28,444 nucleotides of DNA, from the NCBI GenBank assembly GCA_031430035.1, contig JANPAS010000150.1, forward strand, positions 1 to 28,444, written 5' to 3'. Below the pieces are notes generated by a model that was not told the origin of the DNA, made no database searches, and saw nothing but the letters and a program-made list of their open reading frames with translations. The stretch is from JASGCK01 sp031430035 (lineage in GTDB: Bacteria; Pseudomonadota; Gammaproteobacteria; Burkholderiales; Burkholderiaceae_C). Shown one piece after another: positions 1-7,423 of this stretch (positions are counted from its first letter, which is position 1; each line of letters begins with the position of its first letter). The translations under genes were made by a program, and so were the position numbers.

Positions 1-224
1 GCCGCAAAAAAGAACGGTAGCGCCTCAAATGTATTCGCCTGCGCAGCGTTCGCCCTTGCGGCAAAACCTGTTTGCTTACCGAGCCAGGCGCGCGGATCAA
101 GGTTGTCGTAACCACCCTCACGGCGTGGCTTGCCAAAGCCCGCTCTTTTAGCCAATCCTGCGCAAATGATGGGAAGCACGGCCATCGCCAAAACACAGCC
201 GTATGCAATTGTGAAATGTGCCAT
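1..224 (-). CDS. MAPEG-family membrane protein, N-terminal part (cut by window edge)
   Basis: A reading frame starts at the ATG whose first base is 224 and runs off the left edge, giving 74 codons without a stop. A GGAG ribosome-binding site lies just upstream, and recR ends 22 bases before the start. The first 22 or so residues are hydrophobic (a first membrane helix). They are followed by a basic loop, then YDNLDPRAWL and ARANAAQANTFEALPFF, which match the loop and second helix of short MAPEG (eicosanoid and glutathione metabolism) proteins of proteobacteria. Family members are about 130 residues with four helices, so roughly half is missing. The bacterial members mostly lack a proven substrate. 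It probably follows recR in the same transcript. The family call is fairly sure, the function is not. Confidence 0.75.
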   Translation of the reverse strand, partial: MAHFTIAYGCVLAMAVLPIICAGLAKRAGFGKPRREGGYDNLDPRAWLGKQTGFAARANAAQANTFEALPFFFA

Positions 225-246
225 TTTGATCTCCTACGTCGAAAAA

Positions 247-828
247 TTATCGCCTATCACTCAAGGCATATGCAATCGTACCCAAATCCACATACTCTAA
301 TTCGCTGCCTGCAGGGATACCACGGGCCAAGCGCGTCACGGCGATGCCTTTGGCTTTGAGCGTTTGTGCAATTAAATGCGCCGTCGCCTCGCCTTCTGCA
401 GTGAAGTTGGTTGCCAAAATCACTTCGGAAACAACGCCATCCGTTGCGCGCTTCAGCAACGCTTGAATATTCAATTGCGCGGCACCCACACCGTCGAGTG
501 GACTGAGATGTCCCATCAGCACAAAATAGTAACCCTTGTAGGCAGCGCTGCGCTCTAGGGCAGATTGATCGGCTGGCGTTTCAATCACACATAGCTTGCT
601 GGCATCACGGGACTCGTCTACGCAAGTCACACAGAGCGGTGCATCGCTAAACGTATTGCAACGCGTACAGTGCATAGCCGTGGACACCGCGTTAGACAAG
701 GCCTGCGCGAGACGCATCGCGCCGCCTCGGTCGTGCTGAAGCAAGTGAAATGCCATACGGCTAGCGGACTTTTCGCCCACGCCTGGCAAGACGCGTAGAG
801 CCTCGATCAAAGCGGAGAGACTTTGCAT
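247..828 (-). CDS. recR: Recombination mediator protein RecR
   Basis: RecR works with RecO (and RecF) to load RecA on gapped DNA in the cytoplasm. The 193-residue protein has the usual size. It opens with a helix-hairpin-helix (LPGVGEKSASRMAFHLL, residues 14-30), then a four-cysteine zinc site (C54, C57, C66, C69), then a Toprim domain starting with CVIETPADQSALE and a C-terminal LARGIPAGSELEYVD motif. The frame could begin one codon earlier at a TTG (831). I chose the ATG at 828 because the AGG of the upstream TTTAGG then lies 4 bases away, whereas it would almost touch the TTG. ybaB ends 12 bases upstream, so dnaX-ybaB-recR form the common bacterial operon. Confidence 0.95.
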   Translation of the reverse strand: MQSLSALIEALRVLPGVGEKSASRMAFHLLQHDRGGAMRLAQALSNAVSTAMHCTRCNTFSDAPLCVTCVDESRDASKLCVIETPADQSALERSAAYKGYYFVLMGHLSPLDGVGAAQLNIQALLKRATDGVVSEVILATNFTAEGEATAHLIAQTLKAKGIAVTRLARGIPAGSELEYVDLGTIAYALSDRR

Positions 829-840
829 CAAACCTAAAGT

Positions 841-1173
841 TTAGAACGGCAGCTTCATGCCGCCTGGCAGGCTGGGCATACCCGCGGTGATCTTGCCCAT
901 TTTTTCGGAGCTGGTGTCTTCGGCTTTTTTGAGTGCCGCGTTAAACGCAGCCGCCACTAAATCTTCCAGCATGTCTTTATCATCCGCTAAGAGCGATGGA
1001 TCAATTTGCACGCGGCGCACATCATGTTTACAGGTCATCGTGACCTTAACGAGACCCGCGCCAGACTCGCCCGTGACTTCGATATTGCCGAGCTCTTCTT
1101 GCGCTTTTTTCATGTTGTCTTGCATGTTTTGCGCTTGCTTCATCAAGCCTGCGAGTTGTCCTTTGTTAAACAT
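841..1173 (-). CDS. ybaB: YbaB/EbfC family nucleoid-associated protein
   Basis: This small DNA-binding protein forms tweezer-like dimers and is encoded between dnaX and recR in most bacteria. The 110 residues start with FNKGQLAGLMKQAQNMQ and contain the family signature GESGAGLVKVTMTCKHDVRRV near residues 35-55. The C-terminal tail is rich in Gly, Met and Pro (GMPSLPGGMKLPF), also typical. The start ATG lies inside the last codons of dnaX: the dnaX stop TAA falls within ATGTTTAA, an 8-base overlap. AAGGAAC just upstream serves as ribosome-binding site, so translation of the two genes is probably coupled. Identity is secure, the cellular role less so. Confidence 0.95.
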   Translation of the reverse strand: MFNKGQLAGLMKQAQNMQDNMKKAQEELGNIEVTGESGAGLVKVTMTCKHDVRRVQIDPSLLADDKDMLEDLVAAAFNAALKKAEDTSSEKMGKITAGMPSLPGGMKLPF

Positions 1174-2911
1174 TTTGTTCCTTTTCAGTTATCTCTATGG
1201 GGGTTAATTTGATGGGCTTAATCGAGTTCGGCACAATCTTGGCATCGAATTCTCGCATGAGTTGCTGCACCGTTTCGTCATTCATGATGAGCGATTCGGC
1301 AGCCGCTTGAAGTTCATTAGCCGCTTTAGCCAAGCGTTTGGCAGGCGTATCGACCACGCTGCCCGATTGCACTTGCAATTGCGCGTTTGACACCCGTGTT
1401 TGCAATGCTGTTTGTAATTTTTCCGCATGCACAGGATTTGCTAAGAGCGCGTTATCGACTTGCAAAATCCAAGCATCCGCTTCCTTAGAAATCAATTGAG
1501 ATTGCAGCGCAAGCTCACGCACCAAAGCGCCAATCGATTCGTTCGCGATCAGCGCTTGCGTTGTCTCAAACCAAATATCGCCAAGCGGGGTGATCTCCAG
1601 CACGGGCGCAGCAACCATAGGCGCTTTTGGCGGCGTAGGGATTTCGGTCTTTGAATCAGCCAAGGGCTCAGGCTGGATGCGCACAGGCACTGCTGCAGCC
1701 CTGACTGGCTCTGGTCTAGCGAGCACCTCAGGCGGTGGTCTCTCCTCTCGCATTTCAGGCTTTTTTGACGGCTCGGCGGCACTCCCATCCGTTGCTTTTT
1801 TAGGTTTGAAAGCGAGCAAGCGCAGCAAAATCATGGTGAGCGCCGCGTATTCGTCGCTGGCGAGTCCCAAGTCCGCCTGGCCATGCAAGCAAATGCTGTA
1901 CAAAAGTTGAATTTCATCGGCTGGCATTTGCGTAGCCAGCGAGGCAATCGTGGTGTCTTCGCCATCTACATCTGCATTTAAGTCAGCAGCACTAGTTTTT
2001 CCGCCAATCTGCGACACCATCATCCGATGCAGCACATCCGTCATTTGCTCTAGCGTGGATGCAGCATTCAAGCCCGCATCTTGCAAGGTGCGCACAGTGG
2101 CAATGACGGATGCGCCATCACAGCGTGCCAAGCAGCCAATCAAATCAAGAATGTAGCGATCGTCCACCGCGCCTAGCATTTGCCGCACTTGCGTCTCGCG
2201 CAGCGCGCCATCGCCAAAGGCAATCGCTTGGTCGGTTAGGCTCAGGCCATCGCGCATCGAACCGTGGGCGTTTTTTGCCAGCAAACGAAGAGCTGCAGGT
2301 TCGCGCTCGATATTTTCCGCCGACAAAATCGTCTCCAGATGCGCTCGCACGGTTTCAGGCGCCATGGGGCGCAGATTGAACTGCAAACAACGGGATAACA
2401 CCGTCACAGGTACTTTTTGCGGATCGGTGGTCGCCAAGACGAATTTGAGGTACTCAGGCGGCTCTTCCAGCGTCTTCAACATAGCGTTAAACGCCGTGTT
2501 GGTCAGCATGTGTACCTCGTCAATCATGAAGACCTTAAAACGGCCTTGCACGGGCTTGTAAACAGCTTGCTCAAGCAGCTGCTGCACTTCGTCCACGCCG
2601 CGGTTAGAAGCGGCGTCTAGCTCGGTGTAATCGACAAAACGACCTGCATCAATAGCGGTGCAGGCTTCGCACACGCCGCAAGGGCTAGCTGTGATGCCAC
2701 CCTGCCCGTCCGCACCCAAGCAATTGAGCGATTTGGCCAAGATGCGTGAAACGGTGGTTTTGCCCACGCCGCGAGTTCCCGTAAAAAGATAGGCGTGATG
2801 CAGGCGCTGCGAGGTCAAAGCATTGGTTAATGCCTGCACCACATGCTCTTGGCCGACCATTTCGGTAAAGGTTTTCGGGCGGTATTTGCGAGCAAGGACA
2901 AGATAAGACAT
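1166..2911 (-). CDS. dnaX: DNA polymerase III subunits tau and gamma (clamp loader)
   Basis: The clamp-loader ATPase loads the beta sliding clamp and, as tau, ties polymerase cores to the helicase. The 581-residue product starts MSYLVLARKYRP as in other DnaX proteins. It shows a Walker A motif (GTRGVGKT, residues 45-52), a zinc module (C64, C77, C80, C83), Walker B with the DEVH box (FMIDEVHML) and the SRC motif (VLSRCLQF). After about residue 370 comes a low-complexity Pro/Ala/Lys linker, then a tau-specific C-terminal domain. The linker holds a slippery heptamer predicted to give a 385-residue gamma form (separate entry). Upstream of the ATG I see no Shine-Dalgarno, and the divergent ffs gene begins only 21 bases away. 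The 3' end overlaps ybaB. Confidence 0.97.
   Translation of the reverse strand: MSYLVLARKYRPKTFTEMVGQEHVVQALTNALTSQRLHHAYLFTGTRGVGKTTVSRILAKSLNCLGADGQGGITASPCGVCEACTAIDAGRFVDYTELDAASNRGVDEVQQLLEQAVYKPVQGRFKVFMIDEVHMLTNTAFNAMLKTLEEPPEYLKFVLATTDPQKVPVTVLSRCLQFNLRPMAPETVRAHLETILSAENIEREPAALRLLAKNAHGSMRDGLSLTDQAIAFGDGALRETQVRQMLGAVDDRYILDLIGCLARCDGASVIATVRTLQDAGLNAASTLEQMTDVLHRMMVSQIGGKTSAADLNADVDGEDTTIASLATQMPADEIQLLYSICLHGQADLGLASDEYAALTMILLRLLAFKPKKATDGSAAEPSKKPEMREERPPPEVLARPEPVRAAAVPVRIQPEPLADSKTEIPTPPKAPMVAAPVLEITPLGDIWFETTQALIANESIGALVRELALQSQLISKEADAWILQVDNALLANPVHAEKLQTALQTRVSNAQLQVQSGSVVDTPAKRLAKAANELQAAAESLIMNDETVQQLMREFDAKIVPNSIKPIKLTPIEITEKEQNV
1755..1766 (-). other. Programmed -1 frameshift site in dnaX (gamma subunit)
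   Basis: On the minus strand, bases 1766 to 1760 read AAAAAAG. In the dnaX frame they split as A AAA AAG (codons 382-384: TCA AAA AAG), the same heptamer as in E. coli dnaX. A -1 slip gives AAA AAA GCC TGA, so the stop comes one codon after the slip and the product is about 385 residues. A GGGAG element lies 15 bases upstream (1782-1786). A possible stem follows at 1719-1751 (for example GAG-CACC pairing with GGTG-CTC). All three parts of the E. coli signal are thus represented. The heptamer and stop are seen directly, their use is inferred. Confidence 0.75.
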
Positions 2912-2921
2912 GCGCTGATTC

Positions 2922-2927
2922 TATAAT
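2922..2927 (+). promoter_or_regulatory. -10 element of the ffs promoter
   Basis: A perfect TATAAT lies 6 bases before the 5' base of the predicted 4.5S RNA helix, the right place for a -10 box. It sits inside a short inverted repeat (CTGATT at 2915-2920, AATCAG at 2925-2930). No good -35 match is seen 16-18 bases upstream, where the dnaX start codon region lies. Confidence 0.65.
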
Positions 2928-2932
2928 CAGCC

Positions 2933-3030
2933 TTGATGAGCCCCCTCGCATGGGGAAGCGGCCAACCGAGTCAGATGGGGAACCAAGCAGCTCTAACTGT
3001 GGATACAGTGCCGAGGATCAGGCTCATCAA
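2933..3030 (+). ncRNA. ffs: 4.5S RNA, bacterial signal recognition particle RNA
   Basis: This RNA binds Ffh and targets nascent membrane proteins to FtsY. The two ends pair perfectly over 10 bases (TTGATGAGCC at 2933-2942 with GGCTCATCAA at 3021-3030). The tip carries the SRP domain IV signature: GUCAG at 2970-2974, a GGAA tetraloop at 2979-2982 and AGCAG at 2986-2990. The tetraloop-closing stem is UGG/CCA instead of the common UCC/GGA, a compensated change that supports a real RNA. A TATAAT box precedes it and a rho-independent terminator follows. The length of about 98 bases fits a short proteobacterial 4.5S RNA. It is head to head with dnaX. Exact ends are estimates. Confidence 0.9.
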
Positions 3031-3042
3031 CTCATACACATT

Positions 3043-3072
3043 AAAAAAGCCCCGACATTTCGGGGCTTTTTT
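3043..3072 (+). terminator. Bidirectional rho-independent terminator
   Basis: GCCCCGA (3049-3055) and TCGGGGC (3060-3066) form a 7-bp GC-rich stem with a CATT loop. It is flanked by six A on the left and six T on the right. It therefore serves ffs on the plus strand and the glycine-zipper gene, whose stop codon is at 3075-3077, on the minus strand. Confidence 0.9.
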
Positions 3073-3074
3073 AA

Positions 3075-3749
3075 TTAATGCCAATGGCGATGGCCGTGGC
3101 CGTAACCACCACGCCAGCCAAATCCAATGTTGATAGCAGGATATATCACGGGGTAGTGAGGGCGCGCATAAACCACTTGCGGTTGTGCGTAAATCACTTG
3201 AGGGGCCGCCACAACTTGCTGCTGCACCATCGGTTGAATCACAGGCGCTGGGATGCTCATAGCAGCGCCCACAGGTGTCACTTGTAACTGAACAAATTGC
3301 CCTGGGTCATTAGGCATCTGCACGTTGTATTGCTTGCCGTTGTACTCGTACACCACGTTGTAGCCTGATGTGCGGTTTTCGTAAAAAGTTTGCGTGTTGC
3401 AGTTTTGCACGGTTTGCATTTGGGCAGGAGGCGCGCCTTCAATGCGGTCACCCGTCATAGCGCCACCAATCACGCCAATCATGGTTGCCAATGCCCGGCC
3501 AGAGCCTGCACCAACGTTATTACCAATGGCGCCGCCCGCAATCGCACCCATCATGCCGCCAGCGCCGCTTTTTTGACCTTGCACTGCCACTTGTTGGTTA
3601 TTACACACTTGACGCGGCATAGCCACTTGTTGAATCACGGCCTGCGACGAAAGCACACGGCCTTGCTCTTGCGCTTGCGCCGCGCCTGCACAAGCTAAAG
3701 TGATGACGGCAACGCTGCCTGCCAGAGTGAATAGGTTGAATGGACGCAT
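3075..3749 (-). CDS. Secreted glycine-zipper domain protein
   Basis: The 224-residue protein begins with a clear signal peptide (MRPFNLFTLAGSVAVITLAC... to about residue 27, AQA-type cleavage). No lipobox is convincing: the Cys at residue 20 is followed by AGAAQAQ rather than sitting at a typical LxxC edge. Residues about 60-105 form a glycine zipper (GAGGMMGAIAGGAIGNNVG and GVIGGAMTGDRIEG) like those of 17-kDa surface antigen and YcfJ-type envelope proteins. The middle has a Tyr/Gln-rich YEYNGKQYNVQMP segment, the tail has repeated QVVYA-type units and ends in a His-rich GHGHRHWH. It is probably an envelope protein, function unknown. The start has a strong AAGGAG 7 bases upstream, and a terminator follows the stop directly. 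Confidence 0.8.
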   Translation of the reverse strand: MRPFNLFTLAGSVAVITLACAGAAQAQEQGRVLSSQAVIQQVAMPRQVCNNQQVAVQGQKSGAGGMMGAIAGGAIGNNVGAGSGRALATMIGVIGGAMTGDRIEGAPPAQMQTVQNCNTQTFYENRTSGYNVVYEYNGKQYNVQMPNDPGQFVQLQVTPVGAAMSIPAPVIQPMVQQQVVAAPQVIYAQPQVVYARPHYPVIYPAINIGFGWRGGYGHGHRHWH

Positions 3750-3819
3750 GATGAGACTCCTTATAAGTATTAGTCAGTCTAACGAAAACCCGCGCCAAAG
3801 GTTGACGAGTCACAAATCT

Positions 3820-5052
3820 TTACTTTTGGACTGGCAATTGTCTAAATGCAACCCCAAGCCTCGCCACACCTTCGCGGATCAAATCTTCGTTCGCCGTGGC
3901 AAACGAGAGGCGCAGTGCCGTCATATCAGCATCATGCGCAAAAAATGGTGCGCCCGGCACAAAAGCCACGTTGTTGGCAATGGCTGCTTTAGCAAGAGCT
4001 GTAACGTCAGTCGATTGACCTCGCACACCCGTCAAATTCGCCCAAAAGAACATACCGCCTTGCGGCGCGGTGAACGTGATCGCATCACCAAACTCGGCCT
4101 TCAAGCACTCGGCCATGGTTTTGGCACGCGCCGCATAGACCTTGCGTACTTTGGCTACGCTAGTGGGCATAGCACCCGAAGCCAAATAATTGGCAGCAAT
4201 CGCTTGACTAAGATTTGACGTATGCGCATCGCTGAACTGCTTACACATCGTCGCTTTGGCAAGCAGCTCGGGCGGTGCAATCAGCCAGCCCACACGCAAT
4301 CCTGGCGACATGACTTTAGAGAAACTGCCCGCAAAGGCAAGCCACTCTTCGCTTCCAGGCACTTCGTTTGCCATTGAGAGCATCGAGCGCGGCGCGGCGG
4401 CGGTGGGGGATTCATCAAAATACAAATCACCATACGGGTCGTCCTCGACGATCAAAGTTTTGTATTTGACGGCGAGTTCCAAAATCCGCTTGCGACGCCC
4501 TTGCGGAACAAGCGCTCCGCTAGGATTGCCAAAGCTTGGAATCAAATAGACGAGCTTGGGTTTGTGCTGCACGATTAGCTCTTCCAGCTTGTCAACCATC
4601 ACGCCGCCACCATCAATTGGCGCACCAATAATGTTGGCGCCATAAAGCCTGAAACACTGAATCGTGGCTAAAAATGTCGGAGCTTCCACAATGACGTTAT
4701 CGCCCTCGTCAATCATGGTTTTACCAATCAGGTCTAGCGCTTGTTGGCTGCCCGTGGTGATGATTAAGCCATCAGGCGAGACCGTCACTCCCTTGGTCGC
4801 CATGTGCTTAGATAAATTCTCGCGCAGCGGGTTATAGCCCTCGGTCGCGCCGTATTGCAGCACGGCGCCAGCGGTATCACTAAGCGCCTTATCCGTCGCG
4901 GCCTTAATACCTGCCACATCGAACATGGACGCGTCGGGAAAGCCGCCAGCAAACGAAATAATGCCCGGCTTGGCCAAAAGTTTAAACAGCTCGCGGATCG
5001 CGGAGGTTTCGACATTGCCAAGGCGATTAGCAAAGGTTGATTGGAGATTCAT
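3820..5052 (-). CDS. PLP-dependent aminotransferase, class I/II fold
   Basis: The 410-residue cytoplasmic enzyme belongs to the fold-type-I aminotransferases close to 2-aminoadipate/MocR-type catalytic domains, but lacks an HTH domain. Visible motifs are ISFAGGFPDASMF (residues 31-43, substrate loop), LQYGATEGYNPLRE, ITTGSQQALDL, the IPSFGNPSG motif with the conserved Asn, VEDDPYGDLYF (Asp for the PLP ring nitrogen) and the Schiff-base lysine in GSFSKVMSPGLRVGW, and a C-terminal Arg in ALRLSFA. Substrate cannot be read from sequence. It is divergent from cobT with only 51 bases between, so it may share a control region, though nothing links it to cobalamin. No clear ribosome-binding site is seen. 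Confidence 0.88.
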   Translation of the reverse strand: MNLQSTFANRLGNVETSAIRELFKLLAKPGIISFAGGFPDASMFDVAGIKAATDKALSDTAGAVLQYGATEGYNPLRENLSKHMATKGVTVSPDGLIITTGSQQALDLIGKTMIDEGDNVIVEAPTFLATIQCFRLYGANIIGAPIDGGGVMVDKLEELIVQHKPKLVYLIPSFGNPSGALVPQGRRKRILELAVKYKTLIVEDDPYGDLYFDESPTAAAPRSMLSMANEVPGSEEWLAFAGSFSKVMSPGLRVGWLIAPPELLAKATMCKQFSDAHTSNLSQAIAANYLASGAMPTSVAKVRKVYAARAKTMAECLKAEFGDAITFTAPQGGMFFWANLTGVRGQSTDVTALAKAAIANNVAFVPGAPFFAHDADMTALRLSFATANEDLIREGVARLGVAFRQLPVQK

Positions 5053-5103
5053 AGCAAAAGATGTCAGTCAATAAACAGATAGTTCGAGTATCCTTCAAAA
5101 GAT

Positions 5104-6126
5104 ATGAATACTGCTATCCGCTCTGACCTTCAAACCAAAATCGATCAAAAAACCAAGCCACTAGGTAGCCTTGGCAAAGTCGAGGCTATTGCACAGAGGC
5201 TAGGCATGATTCAAAACACGCTCTCACCTACGCTTAAAAATCCAGCTATTGTGATTTTTGCGGGCGATCACGGCATTGCACATAGCGGCGTGTCGGCCTT
5301 CCCGCAAGCAGTGACGGCGCAAATGGTTTTCAATTTTTTACGCGGTGGCGCGGCCATTAATGTATTTGCCAAAACAAGCGGCATGGCGCTCAAGATTGTC
5401 AATAGCGGCGTAGCGGAGGTGATCTCAGACTTTGCAGACCACAAGGACTTCATCAACACACCCATCGCACAAGGCACGCAGAACTTTGCCTCCCAGCCTG
5501 CCATGTCTGCAAGCCACGTACAGCAAGCCTTAGAGGCAGGTGCTGCGATCGTTCGCCAACTTGCCGATGGCGGTTGCAACGTAATCGGTTTTGGCGAAAT
5601 GGGAATCGCCAACACATCGGCCGCAGCCTGCATCATCAGCCGACTCGCCCAGTTGCCGCTTGAACAATGCGTGGGACGCGGTACAGGCGTTGACGATGCG
5701 GGGCTGGCACGAAAACTCGCCGTGCTACAAAGCGCGATGACTTTGCACAACGCAGCAAAAAAGCCACTGGACGTACTGGCAGCCTTTGGCGGTTTTGAAA
5801 TTGCCATGATGACGGGCGCATACCTTGAGGCGGCGCGGCAAAAAATGCTCATCATTGTGGACGGCTTTATCACCACTTCCGCCCTACTCGTCGCAAGTCA
5901 GATCACACCTGCCGTGCTGGACTACTGCGTGTACTCGCATCTCTCGCACGAGGCAGGACACCGTGTGGTACTTGCGCATCTGAAAGCCGATCCGCTCTTG
6001 CAACTCGATCTACGCCTTGGCGAAGGCACAGGCGCAGCGCTGGCGTATCCGCTTGTGGTGGCAGCGGCAGCATTTCTAAACGACATGGCGTCGTTTGCCA
6101 GCGCGGGTGTGAGCGAAAAATGTTAA
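5104..6126 (+). CDS. cobT: Nicotinate-nucleotide:dimethylbenzimidazole phosphoribosyltransferase
   Basis: CobT activates the lower-ligand base 5,6-dimethylbenzimidazole with nicotinate mononucleotide to give alpha-ribazole phosphate. The 340 residues match the family along their length: TKPLGSLGKVE, FAGDHGIAHSGVSAFPQ, NVIGFGEMGIANTSAAA, GRGTGVDDAGLARK, LAAFGGFEIAMMTGA and the C-terminal LGEGTGAALAYPL with the catalytic-base Glu. It heads a plus-strand run in which every gene overlaps the next. The end overlaps cobS by 7 bases (ATGTTAA). The leader is only 51 bases long and holds no cobalamin riboswitch, unlike the two minus-strand operons. The ribosome-binding site is weak. Confidence 0.96.
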   Translation: MNTAIRSDLQTKIDQKTKPLGSLGKVEAIAQRLGMIQNTLSPTLKNPAIVIFAGDHGIAHSGVSAFPQAVTAQMVFNFLRGGAAINVFAKTSGMALKIVNSGVAEVISDFADHKDFINTPIAQGTQNFASQPAMSASHVQQALEAGAAIVRQLADGGCNVIGFGEMGIANTSAAACIISRLAQLPLEQCVGRGTGVDDAGLARKLAVLQSAMTLHNAAKKPLDVLAAFGGFEIAMMTGAYLEAARQKMLIIVDGFITTSALLVASQITPAVLDYCVYSHLSHEAGHRVVLAHLKADPLLQLDLRLGEGTGAALAYPLVVAAAAFLNDMASFASAGVSEKC

Positions 6127-6881
6127 ATCGTTGGCGTATCGAGCTACTGGGTGCAGTCGGCTTCTTTACGCGCATTCCAGTACCAGCTGAGGCGCTGCGC
6201 TCCAATCTCAACCATTCAGCTAAATTTCTCCCACTAGTGGGTCTGCTCGTTGGTGGCATATCGGCCATCGTGCTCTGGGCTGCCATGGAAGTATTCCCGC
6301 TGCGCGTCGCCATCGTGCTGTCGATGATTGCCTCCGTGCTGCTGACGGGTGCCTTCCACGAAGACGGCCTTGCCGATAGCGCAGACGGTTTTGGTGGCGG
6401 CTACGACAAAGACGCTGTTTTGCGCATCATGCAAGACTCACGCATTGGCAGCTTTGGCGCAATTGCGCTCGTGCTGGCGCTTGGCTTAAAGCTGGAATTA
6501 TTGGCCGCCCTGCCAGAAGAATGGCTGCCTTGGCTTGTGCTTGCCGCCCACATGGCGAGCCGATTTTTTGCTGTGAGCTATCTCGCGAGCCTTGACTACG
6601 TCCGTTTTGAGGGCAAATCCAAGCCACTCGCGACAACCCTGCCTTGGTCTAGTTTGATATTTGCAGGCATCTGTGGAATTCTTCCGCTTTTGCTACTAGA
6701 TGTGCTGATCGGCCTTGTCTGCGTTGGATTACTGCTACTTGCGCGTTGGTTGCTGGGTCGCTATTTTGCGCGCCGCATTGGCGGCTACACCGGCGACTGC
6801 TTAGGCATGGCGCAGCAAGTATTTGAGCTGCTGACTTATGCCGTGTTCCTAGCCGCGTTCTATACATTTTTGGGTGATTGA
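6120..6881 (+). CDS. cobS: Adenosylcobinamide-GDP ribazoletransferase (cobalamin synthase)
   Basis: CobS is the integral membrane enzyme that joins adenosylcobinamide-GDP to alpha-ribazole (phosphate), the last assembly step. The 253 residues start LLGAVGFFTRIPVPAE. They carry the acidic signature HEDGLADSADGFGGGYDKD near residues 80-98 and GSFGAIALVLAL, then several hydrophobic helices and GGYTGDCLGMAQQVFEL near the C-terminus, all typical. The start ATG overlaps the cobT stop, and the stop overlaps the cobC start (TGATG), so translation is probably coupled. Confidence 0.96.
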   Translation: MLNRWRIELLGAVGFFTRIPVPAEALRSNLNHSAKFLPLVGLLVGGISAIVLWAAMEVFPLRVAIVLSMIASVLLTGAFHEDGLADSADGFGGGYDKDAVLRIMQDSRIGSFGAIALVLALGLKLELLAALPEEWLPWLVLAAHMASRFFAVSYLASLDYVRFEGKSKPLATTLPWSSLIFAGICGILPLLLLDVLIGLVCVGLLLLARWLLGRYFARRIGGYTGDCLGMAQQVFELLTYAVFLAAFYTFLGD

Positions 6882-7423
6882 TGAAGCTCGTTTTGATTCG
6901 TCATCCACAGCCCGAAATCGCTGCAGGCATTTGTTATGGCAAAACAGATTTACCACTTCGCGCGTCAGCAATGGTATCGGCGCAAGAGATTTCATCACGC
7001 CTGAATGATGCCTCGCAAGCCCTGTCCCATATGGCCTGCAGCCCATTAAAACGATGTGCCGAGCTAGGTACGGCACTTGCCAAGCGGCAGCCAAACGCTG
7101 CGTTTACCTTTGATGCAAGACTGCAGGAATTAGATTTTGGTAGCTGGGAAATGCAGCCTTGGGACAGCATCGGCAAACCCGCAATGGACGCTTGGATTGC
7201 CTCGGATTTTGCTGCCCTACATGGCGGCGAGAGCTTGCAAGCGTTAGATGCAAGAGTCGCCAGTTGGCTGCAGGATGTGCAGAGCGCTTATGCTGCAGAT
7301 CAAACACTGTGGGTCATCACACATGCAGGGGTGATTCGCTCCATCCTTCGGCAAAAAAACATTTGCAGCTTCGCGGACAGCCTACAGTACCCCATCGACT
7401 ATGGACACTTCATTCACATTTAA
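6881..7423 (+). CDS. cobC: Alpha-ribazole phosphatase, histidine phosphatase family
   Basis: This phosphatase removes the 5'-phosphate of alpha-ribazole phosphate or of adenosylcobalamin phosphate. The 180-residue protein starts MKLVLIRHPQPE, with RHP in place of the more usual RHG/RHT at the phospho-histidine. It continues with GICYGKTDLPL, which is typical of CobC, then LQELDFGSWEMQPWDSI and WVITHAGVIRSIL, holding the second catalytic His. I place the start at the ATG overlapping the cobS stop (TGATG), not at a TTG one codon earlier. Its 3' end overlaps cobU by 23 bases. In this nomenclature cobC is the phosphatase, not the decarboxylase called CobC in the aerobic scheme. Confidence 0.9.
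   Translation: MKLVLIRHPQPEIAAGICYGKTDLPLRASAMVSAQEISSRLNDASQALSHMACSPLKRCAELGTALAKRQPNAAFTFDARLQELDFGSWEMQPWDSIGKPAMDAWIASDFAALHGGESLQALDARVASWLQDVQSAYAADQTLWVITHAGVIRSILRQKNICSFADSLQYPIDYGHFIHI

Noticed and set aside
1795..1802. Second run of six A in dnaX (minus strand, CCT AAA AAA GCA) as a slippery site
   Set aside because: In the dnaX frame it reads AAA AAA G, not A AAA AAG, so it lacks the right phase; the site at 1760-1766 fits much better.
2933..3133. Plus-strand open frame of 66 codons
   Set aside because: It lies on the 4.5S RNA gene and runs through its terminator; no ribosome-binding site and no protein family resemblance.
3700..4218. Plus-strand open frame of 172 codons
   Set aside because: It spans the start of the glycine-zipper gene and the end of the aminotransferase on the opposite strand, with no recognisable domain.
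5268..5876. Minus-strand open frame of 202 codons
   Set aside because: It is antisense to cobT, whose motifs are intact; composition is typical of a reverse-frame shadow.
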